A stretch of 58,252 bases of DNA from Nocardia alni (GCF_019038435.1 NZ_JAGPOX010000051.1:1-58252), one strand, 5' to 3'; numbered from the stretch's first letter, positions 24,524-33,986 are shown. Notes: a model not told the origin generated them from the sequence alone. A program made the numbers and translations.

Positions 24524-24784
24524 TCATTCGATGTCGCTCCGGAAATTCGACAATTGTATGCGTGCCGATTTACTGTGAATCTCCTGGATTTCCACTCTTT
24601 CCGTTTCGGGAGTAATACCGATAGGAATCTCGCACAGGATCAGGCGCGAAGGATGAGCGGGGCCGGGGTGGACTGTGTGGTTGGCGGCCACCGCCTCGGC
24701 GAGAGTCCCGAGCTCGGGAACCGTCTCGGTGTCGAGGTTGCGGCTGAACTGCGGGTAGTCGGCGCCCGCGATCATGACCAGCAC
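24524..24784 (-). pseudogene. C-terminal remnant of a CocE/NonD-family hydrolase
   Basis: The frame reads VMIAGADYPQFSRNLDTE and then VHPGPAHPSRLIL, the characteristic end of the jelly-roll domain of CocE/NonD (X-Pro dipeptidyl-peptidase-like) hydrolases. In-frame stops lie shortly upstream, so the catalytic domain is missing. It is not a copy of the end of the neighbouring intact CocE/NonD gene, whose C-terminus differs (THVIHTGGQYDSALRLPV), so it comes from a different subfamily member. The first in-frame Met would give 86 residues. Confidence 0.65.
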
Positions 24785-24916
24785 GTTCGAGGGCTCCGTC
24801 TTACCCGCGACTCATTATCACGGGCAAGACGAATGGCCTCGAAGGTGGGCAGAGCGGTCCTCGTCAGTACAGGAACGACGAGCGGAGTCGGACCCGTCTA
24901 CCGACCCAGGACTCCG

Positions 24917-26662
24917 TTATCGTCCGCCGGCGAGGACGGGCAGTCGCAGAGCAGAGTCGTATTGTCCGCCCGTGTGGATGACATGAGTGCCATGGTTGTC
25001 GAGTTCCGTTGCGGCCATCCCGGGTTGCGGCCCGCCGACGAGATTGGTGCCGCTGACGACCAGTCGCAAAGATTCTCCGGGACGCAGGATCAGTCCAATG
25101 GGTTGCAGGACGATCTCGACGGGCACGATCTGTCCTGCGGTGAGCTTCTCCACCCGGTCGAAGGTGTGCCGGGGAACGGCGCCATCGGAGTTCTGATCGA
25201 GATGTCGCAGCGATACCCGTTGCAGGCCCGTCGCGCCGCGGTAGCGCAGGATGCTCGCGCCGTGACGGGTCACCTCCTGCAGGGCGGGGTTGGTGGAGTC
25301 CACGTTCAGGCAGGTCAGCGGTTGGCCGTCGCCGTCGAGTTTCTGCAGCAGGAGGAAGAGGTCCATATCGTCGGCATTCTCGGCCTCGACCCAGAGCCGT
25401 GCCACCGGGTGACCCGCCAGCTGTGTCTGCTCGGTGACGGTGAGGGTGAACTCGGCACGGCCGTTCTCGTCTGTGCCGTCGTACCTCACCACACCGGGTG
25501 CCTCCGTCGGCGCGGGCGCTACCGCCCGCGAATCGGCATCCAGGTGATACCAGGTGTCCCGGACGCCGGGAGGCGGGAACGAGGTCGCGGGCAGGCCGGT
25601 GAGGTTGTCCTCGACGAGGTCGAGCAGGCTGTAACGCACGCGAGGGGTGGCCGGCCAGTCGTTGTCGATGCCCTTGAGGAAGTGATCGAAAAACGCCTTC
25701 AGATCGAGTTGGTTCTCGGGCCGGTACAGGTCCGGCCATTCCATCCGGTCGTGGATGCGCAGCCACTTGTGTTCGGAGGCGATGTGCTCCCAGGCACGAA
25801 AGGTGCCTTCGGTATGGAAGGTGTTGGAGTAGCTCGCGACGACGTAGGCCGGGACGGTGATCCGATCCAAGGCCGGGATCTTCGACCGCCACAGATCGTT
25901 CATCAGCGGGTACCGCTCGATTTCGGCGGAGGCGTCCTCCATCCGATTGCGGCCGATGAAGTTGAGACTCTTCAGATTCTCGGAGACCGTGGTGTCGGGA
26001 ATGCCGCCGCGGCACAGGATGTCGCGATATATGTCGGAGAAACCTTCCCACGGTGCGATCGCGGCCAGGTGCGCAGGCTGCTCGGCCGCGGTGAACCACT
26101 GCGAGACCGCGAGGTAGGAGTTGCCGTTCATCCCCACCCGGCCGTTGCACCACGCCTGCGCGGCGAGCCACTCCACCAGATCAGCGGCGTCGCGACCTTC
26201 CTGCGTCCCGAAGAACTGGATGTCCCCTTCGGAGTTGGTGGCACCGCGAGCGTCCGGATTGCATACGGCATATCCGCGGGCACACCAGAACCCGGGGTCG
26301 GGAGCCTCGAATTTCATCAAGCCGGACAGCTGCTGGGTGTCGATACCGAGTTGCTTACGCAGCTGCGTCATGGCTTGGGACGTGCCGCGATCCTTGCCGT
26401 ACGGGCTCCAGGCCACGATCACCGGGATATCGGTCGCGCCCGCCGGACGGAACACATCGACGTAGATCGTCGTGCCGTCGCGTAACTCGACCGCGACATC
26501 CTTGTCGAACGTGATGTCGACAGCGAGCGGGCCGTAATCCTCGTTGTATCGCCAGCCGGCCGGCAAGGTGCGCTGCCCCGGATCGAAACGGGCGAAGCGG
26601 CCCTCCGCCTTGGCCAGGTCGTACGTGGTTGCGGGAACGAACACTTGATCAGTGTCAGTCAC
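24917..26662 (-). CDS. CocE/NonD-family hydrolase (X-Pro dipeptidyl-peptidase-like S15 fold)
   Basis: A 581-residue serine hydrolase. The alpha/beta-hydrolase core starts near TTIYVDVFRPAG and contains the nucleophile segment GMNGNSYLAVSQW, the family's G-x-S-Y. The jelly-roll domain from about residue 340 ends with THVIHTGGQYDSALRLPV. Relatives cleave cocaine, glutaryl-7-ACA-like amides or dipeptides; the substrate here is unknown. GTG 26662 is preferred because GAGGTAAG precedes it; ATG 26683 is seven codons upstream and has a weak site. An opposite-strand frame of 667 codons across this gene is a shadow. A membrane-protein gene lies upstream in the same direction. Confidence 0.88.
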   Translation of the reverse strand: MTDTDQVFVPATTYDLAKAEGRFARFDPGQRTLPAGWRYNEDYGPLAVDITFDKDVAVELRDGTTIYVDVFRPAGATDIPVIVAWSPYGKDRGTSQAMTQLRKQLGIDTQQLSGLMKFEAPDPGFWCARGYAVCNPDARGATNSEGDIQFFGTQEGRDAADLVEWLAAQAWCNGRVGMNGNSYLAVSQWFTAAEQPAHLAAIAPWEGFSDIYRDILCRGGIPDTTVSENLKSLNFIGRNRMEDASAEIERYPLMNDLWRSKIPALDRITVPAYVVASYSNTFHTEGTFRAWEHIASEHKWLRIHDRMEWPDLYRPENQLDLKAFFDHFLKGIDNDWPATPRVRYSLLDLVEDNLTGLPATSFPPPGVRDTWYHLDADSRAVAPAPTEAPGVVRYDGTDENGRAEFTLTVTEQTQLAGHPVARLWVEAENADDMDLFLLLQKLDGDGQPLTCLNVDSTNPALQEVTRHGASILRYRGATGLQRVSLRHLDQNSDGAVPRHTFDRVEKLTAGQIVPVEIVLQPIGLILRPGESLRLVVSGTNLVGGPQPGMAATELDNHGTHVIHTGGQYDSALRLPVLAGGR

Positions 26663-26785
26663 TGGACTTACCTCGAATTTCATGCGTGTTGATTCTTTCG
26701 AGCACGCTCGCCCGGCACCGGATACTCGGGGCACGGACAGGCTCGTCTCTCGGCCGCTGATCAGCGGCCGATGTGAACCGCCGGG

Positions 26786-27889
26786 TCAGGACGCGGCGAC
26801 AGCGGAGCGGCCGTCGGGGTTGACGGTCTCGGAAATCGAGTCGGTGACGTGCGTTTCGGGTCGGCTGCGGTAGTGACCGATCAGCGCCATGATCACGCCG
26901 AGCGCGACCCAGCCGACCAGCGTGAGCCACTGCTGGGTGGCGTCGGCGTCGGGGAAGTAGCTGAGCGTACGGATCAGGTTGTTGCCCGCGCCCGGGACGA
27001 GGTACTGGCCGATCGCCCCCCAGGGGTGGGCCAGGAACTGCCACGGCGTGGCTGACGCTGAGATCGGGTTGCCGATCAGCATCGTGAACACCGCGCCGAT
27101 GGCGACCCCGGCACGGCCCACCAGGGATGCACAGCCGACGATGAAGGCCGAGGTCGCCACGACGGACAGTCCCATTCCGGCCACGTTCAGCCAGAAGTCT
27201 CCTTGCAGGTAGTCGAACCAGGTCTGCAGGACCAAGGTCAGGATCAGACCGGTCGCGACACCGAAGCCGAGCAGTGTGACCAATCGGCGGGTGACTCCGA
27301 CGACCGCCAGCGAAGTCAGGATGCCGCCGATCATCCCGCCCATCATCAGCGGGAAGGAGGTCGCGGCCAGTCCAACCCCGCTCGGGTCGCTCTCGGCGAA
27401 CGGAACGACCGCGGTGACCGGGACCTTGACTGTCGAGCTGTCGCCACCTGCGGCAGCCACCTGCTGGGTCAACCGGGCCTGCAACTGGGTAGCGATCGTG
27501 GTCAACAGCTGAGTCGCCGCCGCACTCCCGGCCGGTGCGGTCAACACCTCGACCGAGGTCGGGGTGTTGCCCAGCACGATCGCGCCGTAGGTGTCGCGGC
27601 TACGGATCTGGTCAACCGCATCGGCACGGTCGGTGGCGGCGACGAAATCGAAGACGTTCGGAGACGCCGTCCCGAGCGCCTTCTCCAATGTCGCCACCGA
27701 TTGCGCCGGGCCGGCGATGCCGACCGGCAGATTCCTCGTCTCCGAAGTCTTCGTCGGCCACAGAAACGCCAATACCAATACCGCAACCACAACCGCGCCG
27801 ACGACACCGAGCCCCGCCACCGCCACCCACTTGGTGGGTGGCGGCGAGGTCGGCGATCGGCGCGGTTCTGCATGAGAGGAGGAACTCAA
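26786..27889 (-). CDS. Membrane protein, YhgE/Pip or ABC-2 permease-like
   Basis: A 367-residue protein with one N-terminal transmembrane helix (about residues 21-45), a periplasmic-type domain of about 130 residues containing YGAIVLGNTPTSVEVL, and about five further helices from residue 185 on. This one-plus-many layout is that of YhgE/Pip and DUF3533-like permeases, which move unknown solutes or assist secretion. The start is a TTG at 27889 behind GGAAGG; the nearby ATG is in another frame. It is divergent from a tandem-HTH TetR gene, which likely represses it, and lies upstream of the CocE hydrolase gene. Confidence 0.75.
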   Translation of the reverse strand: MSSSSHAEPRRSPTSPPPTKWVAVAGLGVVGAVVVAVLVLAFLWPTKTSETRNLPVGIAGPAQSVATLEKALGTASPNVFDFVAATDRADAVDQIRSRDTYGAIVLGNTPTSVEVLTAPAGSAAATQLLTTIATQLQARLTQQVAAAGGDSSTVKVPVTAVVPFAESDPSGVGLAATSFPLMMGGMIGGILTSLAVVGVTRRLVTLLGFGVATGLILTLVLQTWFDYLQGDFWLNVAGMGLSVVATSAFIVGCASLVGRAGVAIGAVFTMLIGNPISASATPWQFLAHPWGAIGQYLVPGAGNNLIRTLSYFPDADATQQWLTLVGWVALGVIMALIGHYRSRPETHVTDSISETVNPDGRSAVAAS

Positions 27890-27971
27890 TACGGATCATC
27901 CTTCCAGGTCGGAGAGGAACAAGCCGGAACACAACAGCCGAGGACGACAAGAATGATACATTATGCCATGT

Positions 27972-27988
27972 GAACTTGAATGAAGTTC
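27972..27988. promoter_or_regulatory. Inverted repeat GAACTT-5-AAGTTC, TetR operator candidate
   Basis: A perfect six-base inverted repeat with spacer GAATG, lying between the divergent membrane-protein and TetR genes. A related ACTT-6-AAGT repeat precedes the paralogous TetR gene at 44023, which supports it as the site of this regulator type. Confidence 0.6.
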
Positions 27989-28051
27989 CATGCGTCGCTC
28001 GGTAACGACCGACCGGTCGACGCCTGATTCGATGGGGAGTGGAATGGCTTC

Positions 28052-28912
28052 ATGAGCTCTTCCACAAGCCCCGGCCCCGAGGTCGAGGTCCCGGCCGAAC
28101 TGGTGCAGGCCGCCGTGCGGGCCGCCGACCAGGCCGGCCGACAGATCGCCGACGTGCCGGTCGTAGCGATCGCCGCCGAGGCCGGCATTTCCCGCAGTAC
28201 GCTGCTTCGCCGCCTCGGCGGATCTCGGCGCGCACTCGATGAGGCCGCGCGGTCAGCAGGCATCGATCCCGGCGGCAGACCGGTCAAGGAGCGCGCCTTG
28301 GCCGCTGCCGCGGAGTTGATCAGTGAGACCGGCATCGGACTCGCCACCCTGGACGCGATCGCGTCCCGCGCCAACTGCTCCGTCGACAGCCTCTTCACGA
28401 TCTACGGCACCCGAGATGAACTACTGGCCGCGGTGTTCGAGCGGTACAGCCCGATCTTCGACATCGAAGTAGTCCTCGCCGCCGACCGGGCCGAGCACGC
28501 CGACTTCCCCACGACCGTACGACACGTCTACCGCCAACTCGCCCACGCGTTCAGCCGAGAACCCCGCGTCACTCCCGCCCTGATCGCCGAATCACTGGCC
28601 CGTCCCGGCAGTCCGGCCATCCGATCCGTCGTGCGACACAACGCACCCCGCCTCTTCGGTAGCATCGGCCGCTGGCTCACCGAGGAAATCGACGCCGGGC
28701 GGATCCGTGATCTCCCCATACCGCTGCTGCTCCACCAATTCGCTGGACCACTGTCCTTCCACCTGATGTTCCGACAGGTCTCGGCCGCCGCAGCCGAACA
28801 CCACGACACCATCCCCATCGACCTGCCCGACCTCGATCAAGCCTGCGACCTCTTCGCCGAAACGTTCCTGCGCGCCGTCGCCGTCGAACCAAATCCCCAG
28901 AAACAGACTTGA
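28052..28912 (+). CDS. TetR-family regulator with two N-terminal helix-turn-helix units
   Basis: A 286-residue regulator. A first HTH-like segment (about residues 34-68: VVAIAAEAGISRSTLLRRLGG) comes before a full TetR DNA-binding domain (about 78-125: ERALAAAAELISETG, then LDAIASRANCSVDSLFTIYG). Ordinary TetR proteins have only the latter and are about 200 residues. The C-terminal half is a helical ligand-binding domain. It is closely related to the protein at 44023-44904 over the whole length. It is divergent from the membrane-protein gene, with a palindrome in between, so local repression is likely. Ligand unknown. Confidence 0.85.
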   Translation: MSSSTSPGPEVEVPAELVQAAVRAADQAGRQIADVPVVAIAAEAGISRSTLLRRLGGSRRALDEAARSAGIDPGGRPVKERALAAAAELISETGIGLATLDAIASRANCSVDSLFTIYGTRDELLAAVFERYSPIFDIEVVLAADRAEHADFPTTVRHVYRQLAHAFSREPRVTPALIAESLARPGSPAIRSVVRHNAPRLFGSIGRWLTEEIDAGRIRDLPIPLLLHQFAGPLSFHLMFRQVSAAAAEHHDTIPIDLPDLDQACDLFAETFLRAVAVEPNPQKQT

Positions 28913-29139
28913 ACACGAATAAGTAGAAGCGCATATCCCGCACCATCTTCGGGCCGATGCCGAATTTTTCTCCCCGCGCTGCGCTGGGATCGTTCGGCTC
29001 GGCCCGGAACTGAATGAGCAACTTGCGTCGGCGGATCCGATCCGCCGGCGCAGCACCAGCGGTCGAAACGTGTGCATGCCCGACTGGTGTGGCAATCTGC
29101 ACGACGACGGACAGTCGGAAGACAGCCGTAGTGTCGAAA

Positions 29140-29325
29140 CCTCGCCGACCTCCGCCGGGTCGCCCTCGAGGGTCGCGACGAGGCGTTGCGAATCGAGGTG
29201 CGGTCGGACAGGCTAGCCCCGAACAGAGTGCCCTTGACGCCGAACAAGTGGCGAATGAGAGCGCGATCCACAGCGGCGGAGTTACCGAAAGTCCCGAAGA
29301 CGACCGCGCCGACCCCCACGACCAC
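29140..29325 (-). pseudogene. TetR regulator remnant
   Basis: One frame reads SAAVDRALIRHLFGVKGTLF, the recognition helix and following helix of a TetR domain (compare the usual VDxALxxHxFGxKxxLF). After a frameshift another reads RLVATLEGDPAEVGE, a stretch common in the middle of actinobacterial TetR proteins. Neither frame is long enough for a regulator. The rest of 28913-29360 shows no gene. Confidence 0.5.
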
Positions 29326-29360
29326 AGACGCCTGCTTTACCGCACACGAACTTCGGTCGA

Positions 29361-29963
29361 CTACGCGGGGTGATTCCGCGTCTCACTCCCACCGCGCAGG
29401 ACCTCCAAGGCCACGGTGAGCGCGGCCGCACGCAACTCGTCTTCGTCGGCCTCCTCCCACTCGGCGGTCAGCGCGGTGGCCTGGAGCCCGGCGAACGCCG
29501 TGCGGGCGCGGGCCTTGTCCAGCAGTGTGGGGTTCGGGCCCGCGAGCGTGTCGAGCAGCCGACGCTGAGTTCGCCGGATCTCGTCCTCCAACCCGAGATT
29601 GCCGATCCCGCTGAAGTTCTCGCGCATCAGCCTGAACAGGTGCGGCCCCTGAGCCGCAAGATGGTCGGCGACCCTGCGCAGGAATTCTTCGCGGCCGGTC
29701 GGCGTCGAGGCATACTGCGCGGCCTCATCGATCATCGCGTTCAGGCTGCCGAGGTTGCCGAGCATGATGCCGGCGAGGATGTCTTCCTTGTTCTTGAAAT
29801 GGAAGTACAGCGCCGCCTTGGTCACCCCGAGTTCGTCGGCGAGCTCCTGCAGGGACGTGGCGGTGTAGCCCCTGGTCGAGAACATTCGCAGCGCGACCGC
29901 CAGGATCCGCTCGCGAGTATCGGTACGCCGGTGATCGACACCGGCCGTGTGTTGCCGCGCCAT
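29361..29963 (-). CDS. TetR-family repressor of the adjacent MFS pump
   Basis: A 200-residue TetR protein of standard size. The DNA-binding domain (about residues 14-65) contains RERILAVALRMFSTRGY, TSLQELADELGVTKAALYFHF and KNKEDIL. The helical C-terminal part would bind an exported drug or metabolite. Its start faces the MFS transporter gene across 102 bases containing inverted TTGAC/GTCAA and CTAAC/GTTAG repeats. Repression of the pump and of itself is the standard arrangement. Confidence 0.93.
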   Translation of the reverse strand: MARQHTAGVDHRRTDTRERILAVALRMFSTRGYTATSLQELADELGVTKAALYFHFKNKEDILAGIMLGNLGSLNAMIDEAAQYASTPTGREEFLRRVADHLAAQGPHLFRLMRENFSGIGNLGLEDEIRRTQRRLLDTLAGPNPTLLDKARARTAFAGLQATALTAEWEEADEDELRAAALTVALEVLRGGSETRNHPA

Positions 29964-29984
29964 GCTCTACCTCCTCCAACATTA

Positions 29985-30050
29985 GATAACTTGACGTCCG
30001 GTTAGTCAAATCTCTATGGTGAAGATACCTAACCATCCGACTAGTTAGTT
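29985..30050. promoter_or_regulatory. TetR operator region of the MFS pump
   Basis: TTGACGTCCGGTTAGTCAA contains TTGAC and GTCAA as inverted ends, and CTAACCATCCGACTAGTTAG contains CTAAC and GTTAG as inverted ends. The GGTTAGTC/GACTAGTT core occurs in both, so two related operators appear to flank the divergent start sites. Confidence 0.55.
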
Positions 30051-30065
30051 GAAGAAGGTCCTCCG

Positions 30066-31646
30066 ATGGAACACACCGCAGCGCCTGCGGCACCGGCGCC
30101 CGCGACGGCAGGGCTGGGATTCAGCCACCGCCAAATCCTCGTCACGATGAGCGGTCTGGTGATCGCCATGCTGCTCGCCCAGCTCGACAACATGATCGTG
30201 GCGCCCGCGCTGCCGACCATCGTGGGTCAGCTCGGCGGCCTCGAACATCTGTCCTGGGTCACCACCTGCTACATCCTGGCGATGACCATCGCCACACCGA
30301 TCTGGGGCAAACTCGGCGACCTCTACGGGCGACGGATCACCTTCGTCGTTTCCGTGGCGGTGTTCCTGGCCGGTTCCGCACTCTGCGGCATGTCACAGAA
30401 CATGACCGAACTCGTCGGCTTCCGCGCGATCCAGGGACTTGGCTCCGGTGGACTGGTCGTCGGCGCCCTGGCGATCATCGGCGAGATGATCCCGCCCCGC
30501 GACCGCAGCAAATACCAGGGCGTCATGATGGCGGTCATGCCGGTCGCCATGATCGGCGGACCGCTGATCGGCGGATTCATCACCGACCACCTCACCTGGC
30601 GGTGGGCGTTCTACGTGAACCTGCCGCTCGGCGCGATCGCCCTGGTGGTCTGCTGGATCACCCTCGCGAAACTGCCCCGGGGCACGGGCCGCGCACGCAT
30701 CGACTGGCTCGGCACCGGCCTGCTGGCCGTATGGATCACCGCACTGGTGCTCATCACCACCTGGGGCGGCACCCAGTACGCCTGGACCTCACCACAGATC
30801 CTCGGCCTCGCCGCGCTGACACTCGTCACCCTGGTCGCGTTCATCATGGTCGAACGCCGCCGACCCGAACCGATCATGCCGCTGCGGGTCTTCACCAGCC
30901 GCAACTTCACCCTCGCCGGCATCATCGCGTTCATCTCCGGCTTCGCGCTGTTCGGCGCCATCGGGTACCTGCCGCAGTACCAGCAGTTCGTTCAAGGCGC
31001 ATCCGCGACCAACAGCGGACTGCTGCTGCTGCCGATGATGATCGCGGTCATGGTGGTGAGCCTCGCCGTCGGCGGGATCATCGGCAAGACCGGCCGCTAC
31101 CGGATCTTCCCGATCCTCGGCTCCGTTCTGCTCGTCGCCGGCATGCTGTTGTTCGCCACCGTCGACGTCGGCACCTCACAAACGATGACCGCCCTGTACA
31201 TGGTGGTCCTCGGCGCCGGGATGGGCGGAATCATGCAGACCAGCACCCTGATCGCCCAGAACAGCCTCGACCCGCGCGACATGGGCTCCGGCACCGGAGT
31301 GTCCACGTTCCTGCGCAACATGGGCAGCTCACTGGGCGTATCGGTACTCGGCGCGCTCTACACCCACCACCTGACCAGCTCACTCCCGCACTCCTCGACC
31401 GGCACCACCAGATCCATTTCATCGGTCACCCCGAAGGCACTGCGCGCCATGCCCGAAGCCGCCCGGCACCTGTTCCAGCAAGCCGTCACCGGCGGCATCA
31501 CCACCCTGTTCATCTGGGGCGCCGCGATCGCCGCACTCAGCCTCGTCGCCGCCCTGTTCATCCGCCACGTCCCGATGCGCGGCACCAAGCCCGCCGGAAC
31601 ACAAGCCGCACCGGCCACCCCCGCCGAGGTCGAACCCGCAAAATAA
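30066..31646 (+). CDS. MFS multidrug exporter, DHA2 (EmrB/QacA) family, 14 TM
   Basis: A 526-residue proton-driven exporter. LDNMIVAPALPTI in TM1 and the loop motif GKLGDLYGRR (motif A) are diagnostic, along with the DHA2 motif GPLIGGFI in TM5. About 14 membrane helices are visible, with a soluble Pro/Ala-rich tail. The divergent TetR gene and palindromes indicate substrate-induced expression. Exported compound unknown; possibly a toxic aromatic given the neighbourhood. A strong hairpin follows at 31750. Confidence 0.94.
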   Translation: MEHTAAPAAPAPATAGLGFSHRQILVTMSGLVIAMLLAQLDNMIVAPALPTIVGQLGGLEHLSWVTTCYILAMTIATPIWGKLGDLYGRRITFVVSVAVFLAGSALCGMSQNMTELVGFRAIQGLGSGGLVVGALAIIGEMIPPRDRSKYQGVMMAVMPVAMIGGPLIGGFITDHLTWRWAFYVNLPLGAIALVVCWITLAKLPRGTGRARIDWLGTGLLAVWITALVLITTWGGTQYAWTSPQILGLAALTLVTLVAFIMVERRRPEPIMPLRVFTSRNFTLAGIIAFISGFALFGAIGYLPQYQQFVQGASATNSGLLLLPMMIAVMVVSLAVGGIIGKTGRYRIFPILGSVLLVAGMLLFATVDVGTSQTMTALYMVVLGAGMGGIMQTSTLIAQNSLDPRDMGSGTGVSTFLRNMGSSLGVSVLGALYTHHLTSSLPHSSTGTTRSISSVTPKALRAMPEAARHLFQQAVTGGITTLFIWGAAIAALSLVAALFIRHVPMRGTKPAGTQAAPATPAEVEPAK

Positions 31647-31749
31647 CGATTCGCCGAACGAATCATATTGCACCAAAATATAATTCAGCTTTTTTCGGCC
31701 GGAAGATCTCCCCTGCTGAGCCGTCCCGTCATTCCTCGCTGGAAGGCGG

Positions 31750-31782
31750 CTGCCGCCACGGTCACGGCCACCGTGGCGGCAG
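31750..31782 (+). terminator. 12-base perfect hairpin downstream of the MFS gene
   Basis: CTGCCGCCACGG and CCGTGGCGGCAG are exact inverted repeats around a nine-base loop. It lies 104 bases after the MFS stop and 119 before the next gene. There is no clear T run after it, so it is a hairpin-type terminator. The remaining bases of 31647-31900 show nothing else. Confidence 0.65.
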
Positions 31783-31900
31783 TTCGACGAATCGCTGAAT
31801 GACCTCAGCCGCTCACGATGCGACCGACTCCGGCCCGCCCTCGTCGACCGGCGGCGCGGTACCGTAACCGGCAGTGACGAGACGACCGGGGTGGTGACAG

Positions 31901-32641
31901 GTGGCCGACGGATCCAGTGCGGGAATGTCTCTGAGCGAGACGGTCTACCACCGCCTGCGTGCGGAGATCATCGACTGCCGGTTGGCTCCGGGGCAGCGTC
32001 TGACCGAGCGGGGACTGGCCGCCGACACCGGGTTCGGCATCTCCCCGATCCGGGAGGCACTGGCCCGGTTGGCACATGACGGGTTGGTGATCTCCACGGT
32101 GCGCAGGGGGTACCGGGTCGCTCCGCTGAGCCTGAAGTCGGTGGACGACCTGTTCACGCTGTGGCGGATGGTCGGCCCGGAGATCGCGCGCCTCGGGGTG
32201 CAGCAGGCCACGCCGGAGCAACTGGTGCGAATCAAGACATTATTCGCGTCGATCTCCGACCCCACCCGGCGGGCTCCCACCACCGCGGAGGAGTCCCTGC
32301 GGCGGGTCGAGATCGCCAACGCGACCTTCGACGTTCTCGCGGATGCCACCACCAACGACTTCTTGATCGTGCTGTACCACAAGATCTCCGGGCACATGTC
32401 ACGCACCTGGCAGCTGGTGTACGCACACGACCTGGAAGATTCCCTGAGCTTTGCCGCAGAGGACCGGTGGGGCGAGATCCTGCGAAACCGGGACGGCGGC
32501 ACCGCCGCCGACTTCGCGCACGCGTTCATCGAGCAGACCCACGAGCGCATCCTGCGGATTCTGAGCCGCTGGCCGTCCGTCCTGTCCAGTGAGGTCCGGC
32601 CGGTGCGCACCGTGGACCAGTCCGGCTCCGTGGAGGGCTGA
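31901..32641 (+). CDS. GntR/FCD-family regulator (paralogue 1 of 3)
   Basis: A 246-residue regulator. The winged HTH (about residues 10-75) contains ETVYHRLRAEIIDCRLAPGQ and GISPIREALARLAHDGLV. The C-terminal FCD ligand domain contains SVDDLFTLWRMVGPEIARLG, almost identical in the regulators at 36970 and 37782, so the three are recent paralogues. Start GTG 31901; an internal ATG at residue 9 is possible. It precedes the LLM oxygenase operon by about 200 bases, whose promoter carries an operator-like 11-mer, and is its likely regulator. Confidence 0.9.
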   Translation: MADGSSAGMSLSETVYHRLRAEIIDCRLAPGQRLTERGLAADTGFGISPIREALARLAHDGLVISTVRRGYRVAPLSLKSVDDLFTLWRMVGPEIARLGVQQATPEQLVRIKTLFASISDPTRRAPTTAEESLRRVEIANATFDVLADATTNDFLIVLYHKISGHMSRTWQLVYAHDLEDSLSFAAEDRWGEILRNRDGGTAADFAHAFIEQTHERILRILSRWPSVLSSEVRPVRTVDQSGSVEG

Positions 32642-32681
32642 GCGCTCGGCCTGGCATCCCGAAGCACGTCACCCTTGCCTG

Positions 32682-32721
32682 TTGACGCCGGATGTACCAA
32701 GAGCTATCTTCTGAAATATCA
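32682..32721 (+). promoter_or_regulatory. Promoter of the LLM oxygenase operon with CTGAAATATCA motif
   Basis: TTGACG (32682-32687), a 17-base spacer and TATCTT (32705-32710) form a good sigma-70-type promoter. CTGAAATATCA (32711-32721) follows at once and recurs exactly at the promoter of the HsaA-type monooxygenase (38671-38681). It is a likely GntR-type operator covering the start site. The gene begins at 32847. Confidence 0.65.
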
Positions 32722-32846
32722 GTTATGACCGTGCGATACCGCATCTGCGGCCAGGCATTTGACCTGAACTCACTCCAGCCACTGATCCCCGCTCCCGCGT
32801 GCGAGCGAGATGCAAGACACCGTCGTCGTTCCAGAAAGGCCGGCCG

Positions 32847-33959
32847 ATGAAGGTCGAGATCTTTACTCCCGTCAACTACTACGCCTCGGCAGCCGCCACG
32901 CAGAGCTGGCCGCTCCCGGCGCGCCTGTTCGAAAGCGACAGAGGCAGGCTCTCGATCGAGCGGGGTTTCGAACAGTTCCAAGCCGGCTACGAGGCCGGAT
33001 TCGATTCACTCAACCTCGCCGAACACCACTACTCCCCCGCGCAGATGACCCCCGCGCCACACCTTTTCGCCGCGGCCCTGGGCGAACGGCTCCCCCAGGC
33101 GCAGATCGCGATCCTGGGCACGGATCTACTGCTGCACAACCCGATCAACATCGCCGAGCAATACGCGACCCTGGACAACCTGCTCGGCGGGCGGCTGCGC
33201 TTCGCGCTGCTGCGCGGTACAGCGAACGAGTACCTCACCTACGGCACCAATCCGTGGGAGTCGCGGCAGAAATTCGAGGAAGCGGTGGAACTGATCCTCC
33301 GGTGTTTCACCGAACCCGAGCCGTTCGGCTGGGAAGGCCGCTACTACCGGTTCCGCAACATCTCCCTGTTCCCCTCGCCGCTGCAACGCCCGCATCCACG
33401 AATCACGCTGTCGGGCAACAGCACATCCTCCGCCCGCTTCGCCGGACGCATGAAATGCGACCTCGGAATCAGCTTCATGTCCATCGATGCGGCCACGGCC
33501 AACGTGGCCGCCTACCGCGAAGCGGCAGCCGAAGCCGGGTGGGAACCCACCGCCGACAACATCCTCTACCGCCAGTTCTGCTACGTCGCCGAATCCGACG
33601 ACCAAGCCGCCAACGACACCACCGCCCTCAACTGGCCCCTAGGAACCGGCGTTTTCGGGAACCCGGAGCTGACGGCGGTCATCGGGCTCGCCGGTGCGGC
33701 CATGGCCGGGGTGCCCAAGGGCGTCGTGCCGGATATGTCCAAGGCGCCCTTGATGATTCCGCAACCCATCGTCGGCAGCCCGCAAACCGTGCTCGACCGC
33801 ATCCGGTACGCGGAGCAACGGCTCGGCATCGGCCGGATGGAATTCGTCTACACCGGGCTGATCAACGCGATGAGCCATGAGAACGTGCTGCGCTCGATCA
33901 AGCTCAGCGGCGAAACCATCCTTCCCGCACTGCATTCCGGCACCGACACCGTCGCCTGA
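32847..33959 (+). CDS. LLM-class flavin-dependent monooxygenase (luciferase-like)
   Basis: A 370-residue TIM-barrel flavoprotein of the bacterial-luciferase class, using reduced flavin and O2. AGYEAGFDSLNLAEHHYSP is the family's EHH-type segment, and LDNLLGGRLRFALLRGT is a typical flavin-site stretch. ATG 32847 is preferred over 32799 because AAAGGCCGG precedes it and the family begins at this Met. With the alpha/beta hydrolase and flavin reductase encoded next it would form a two-component oxygenase followed by hydrolysis, as in Baeyer-Villiger-type or ring-opening routes. Substrate unknown. Confidence 0.88.
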   Translation: MKVEIFTPVNYYASAAATQSWPLPARLFESDRGRLSIERGFEQFQAGYEAGFDSLNLAEHHYSPAQMTPAPHLFAAALGERLPQAQIAILGTDLLLHNPINIAEQYATLDNLLGGRLRFALLRGTANEYLTYGTNPWESRQKFEEAVELILRCFTEPEPFGWEGRYYRFRNISLFPSPLQRPHPRITLSGNSTSSARFAGRMKCDLGISFMSIDAATANVAAYREAAAEAGWEPTADNILYRQFCYVAESDDQAANDTTALNWPLGTGVFGNPELTAVIGLAGAAMAGVPKGVVPDMSKAPLMIPQPIVGSPQTVLDRIRYAEQRLGIGRMEFVYTGLINAMSHENVLRSIKLSGETILPALHSGTDTVA

Positions 33960-33986
33960 CCCCGCACCATCCGAACGGAGAACACC

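Noticed and set aside
24482..26485. A 667-codon open frame on the plus strand
   Set aside because: It lies opposite the CocE/NonD gene, whose motifs are clear; its translation has no recognisable domain and is a GC-rich antisense shadow.
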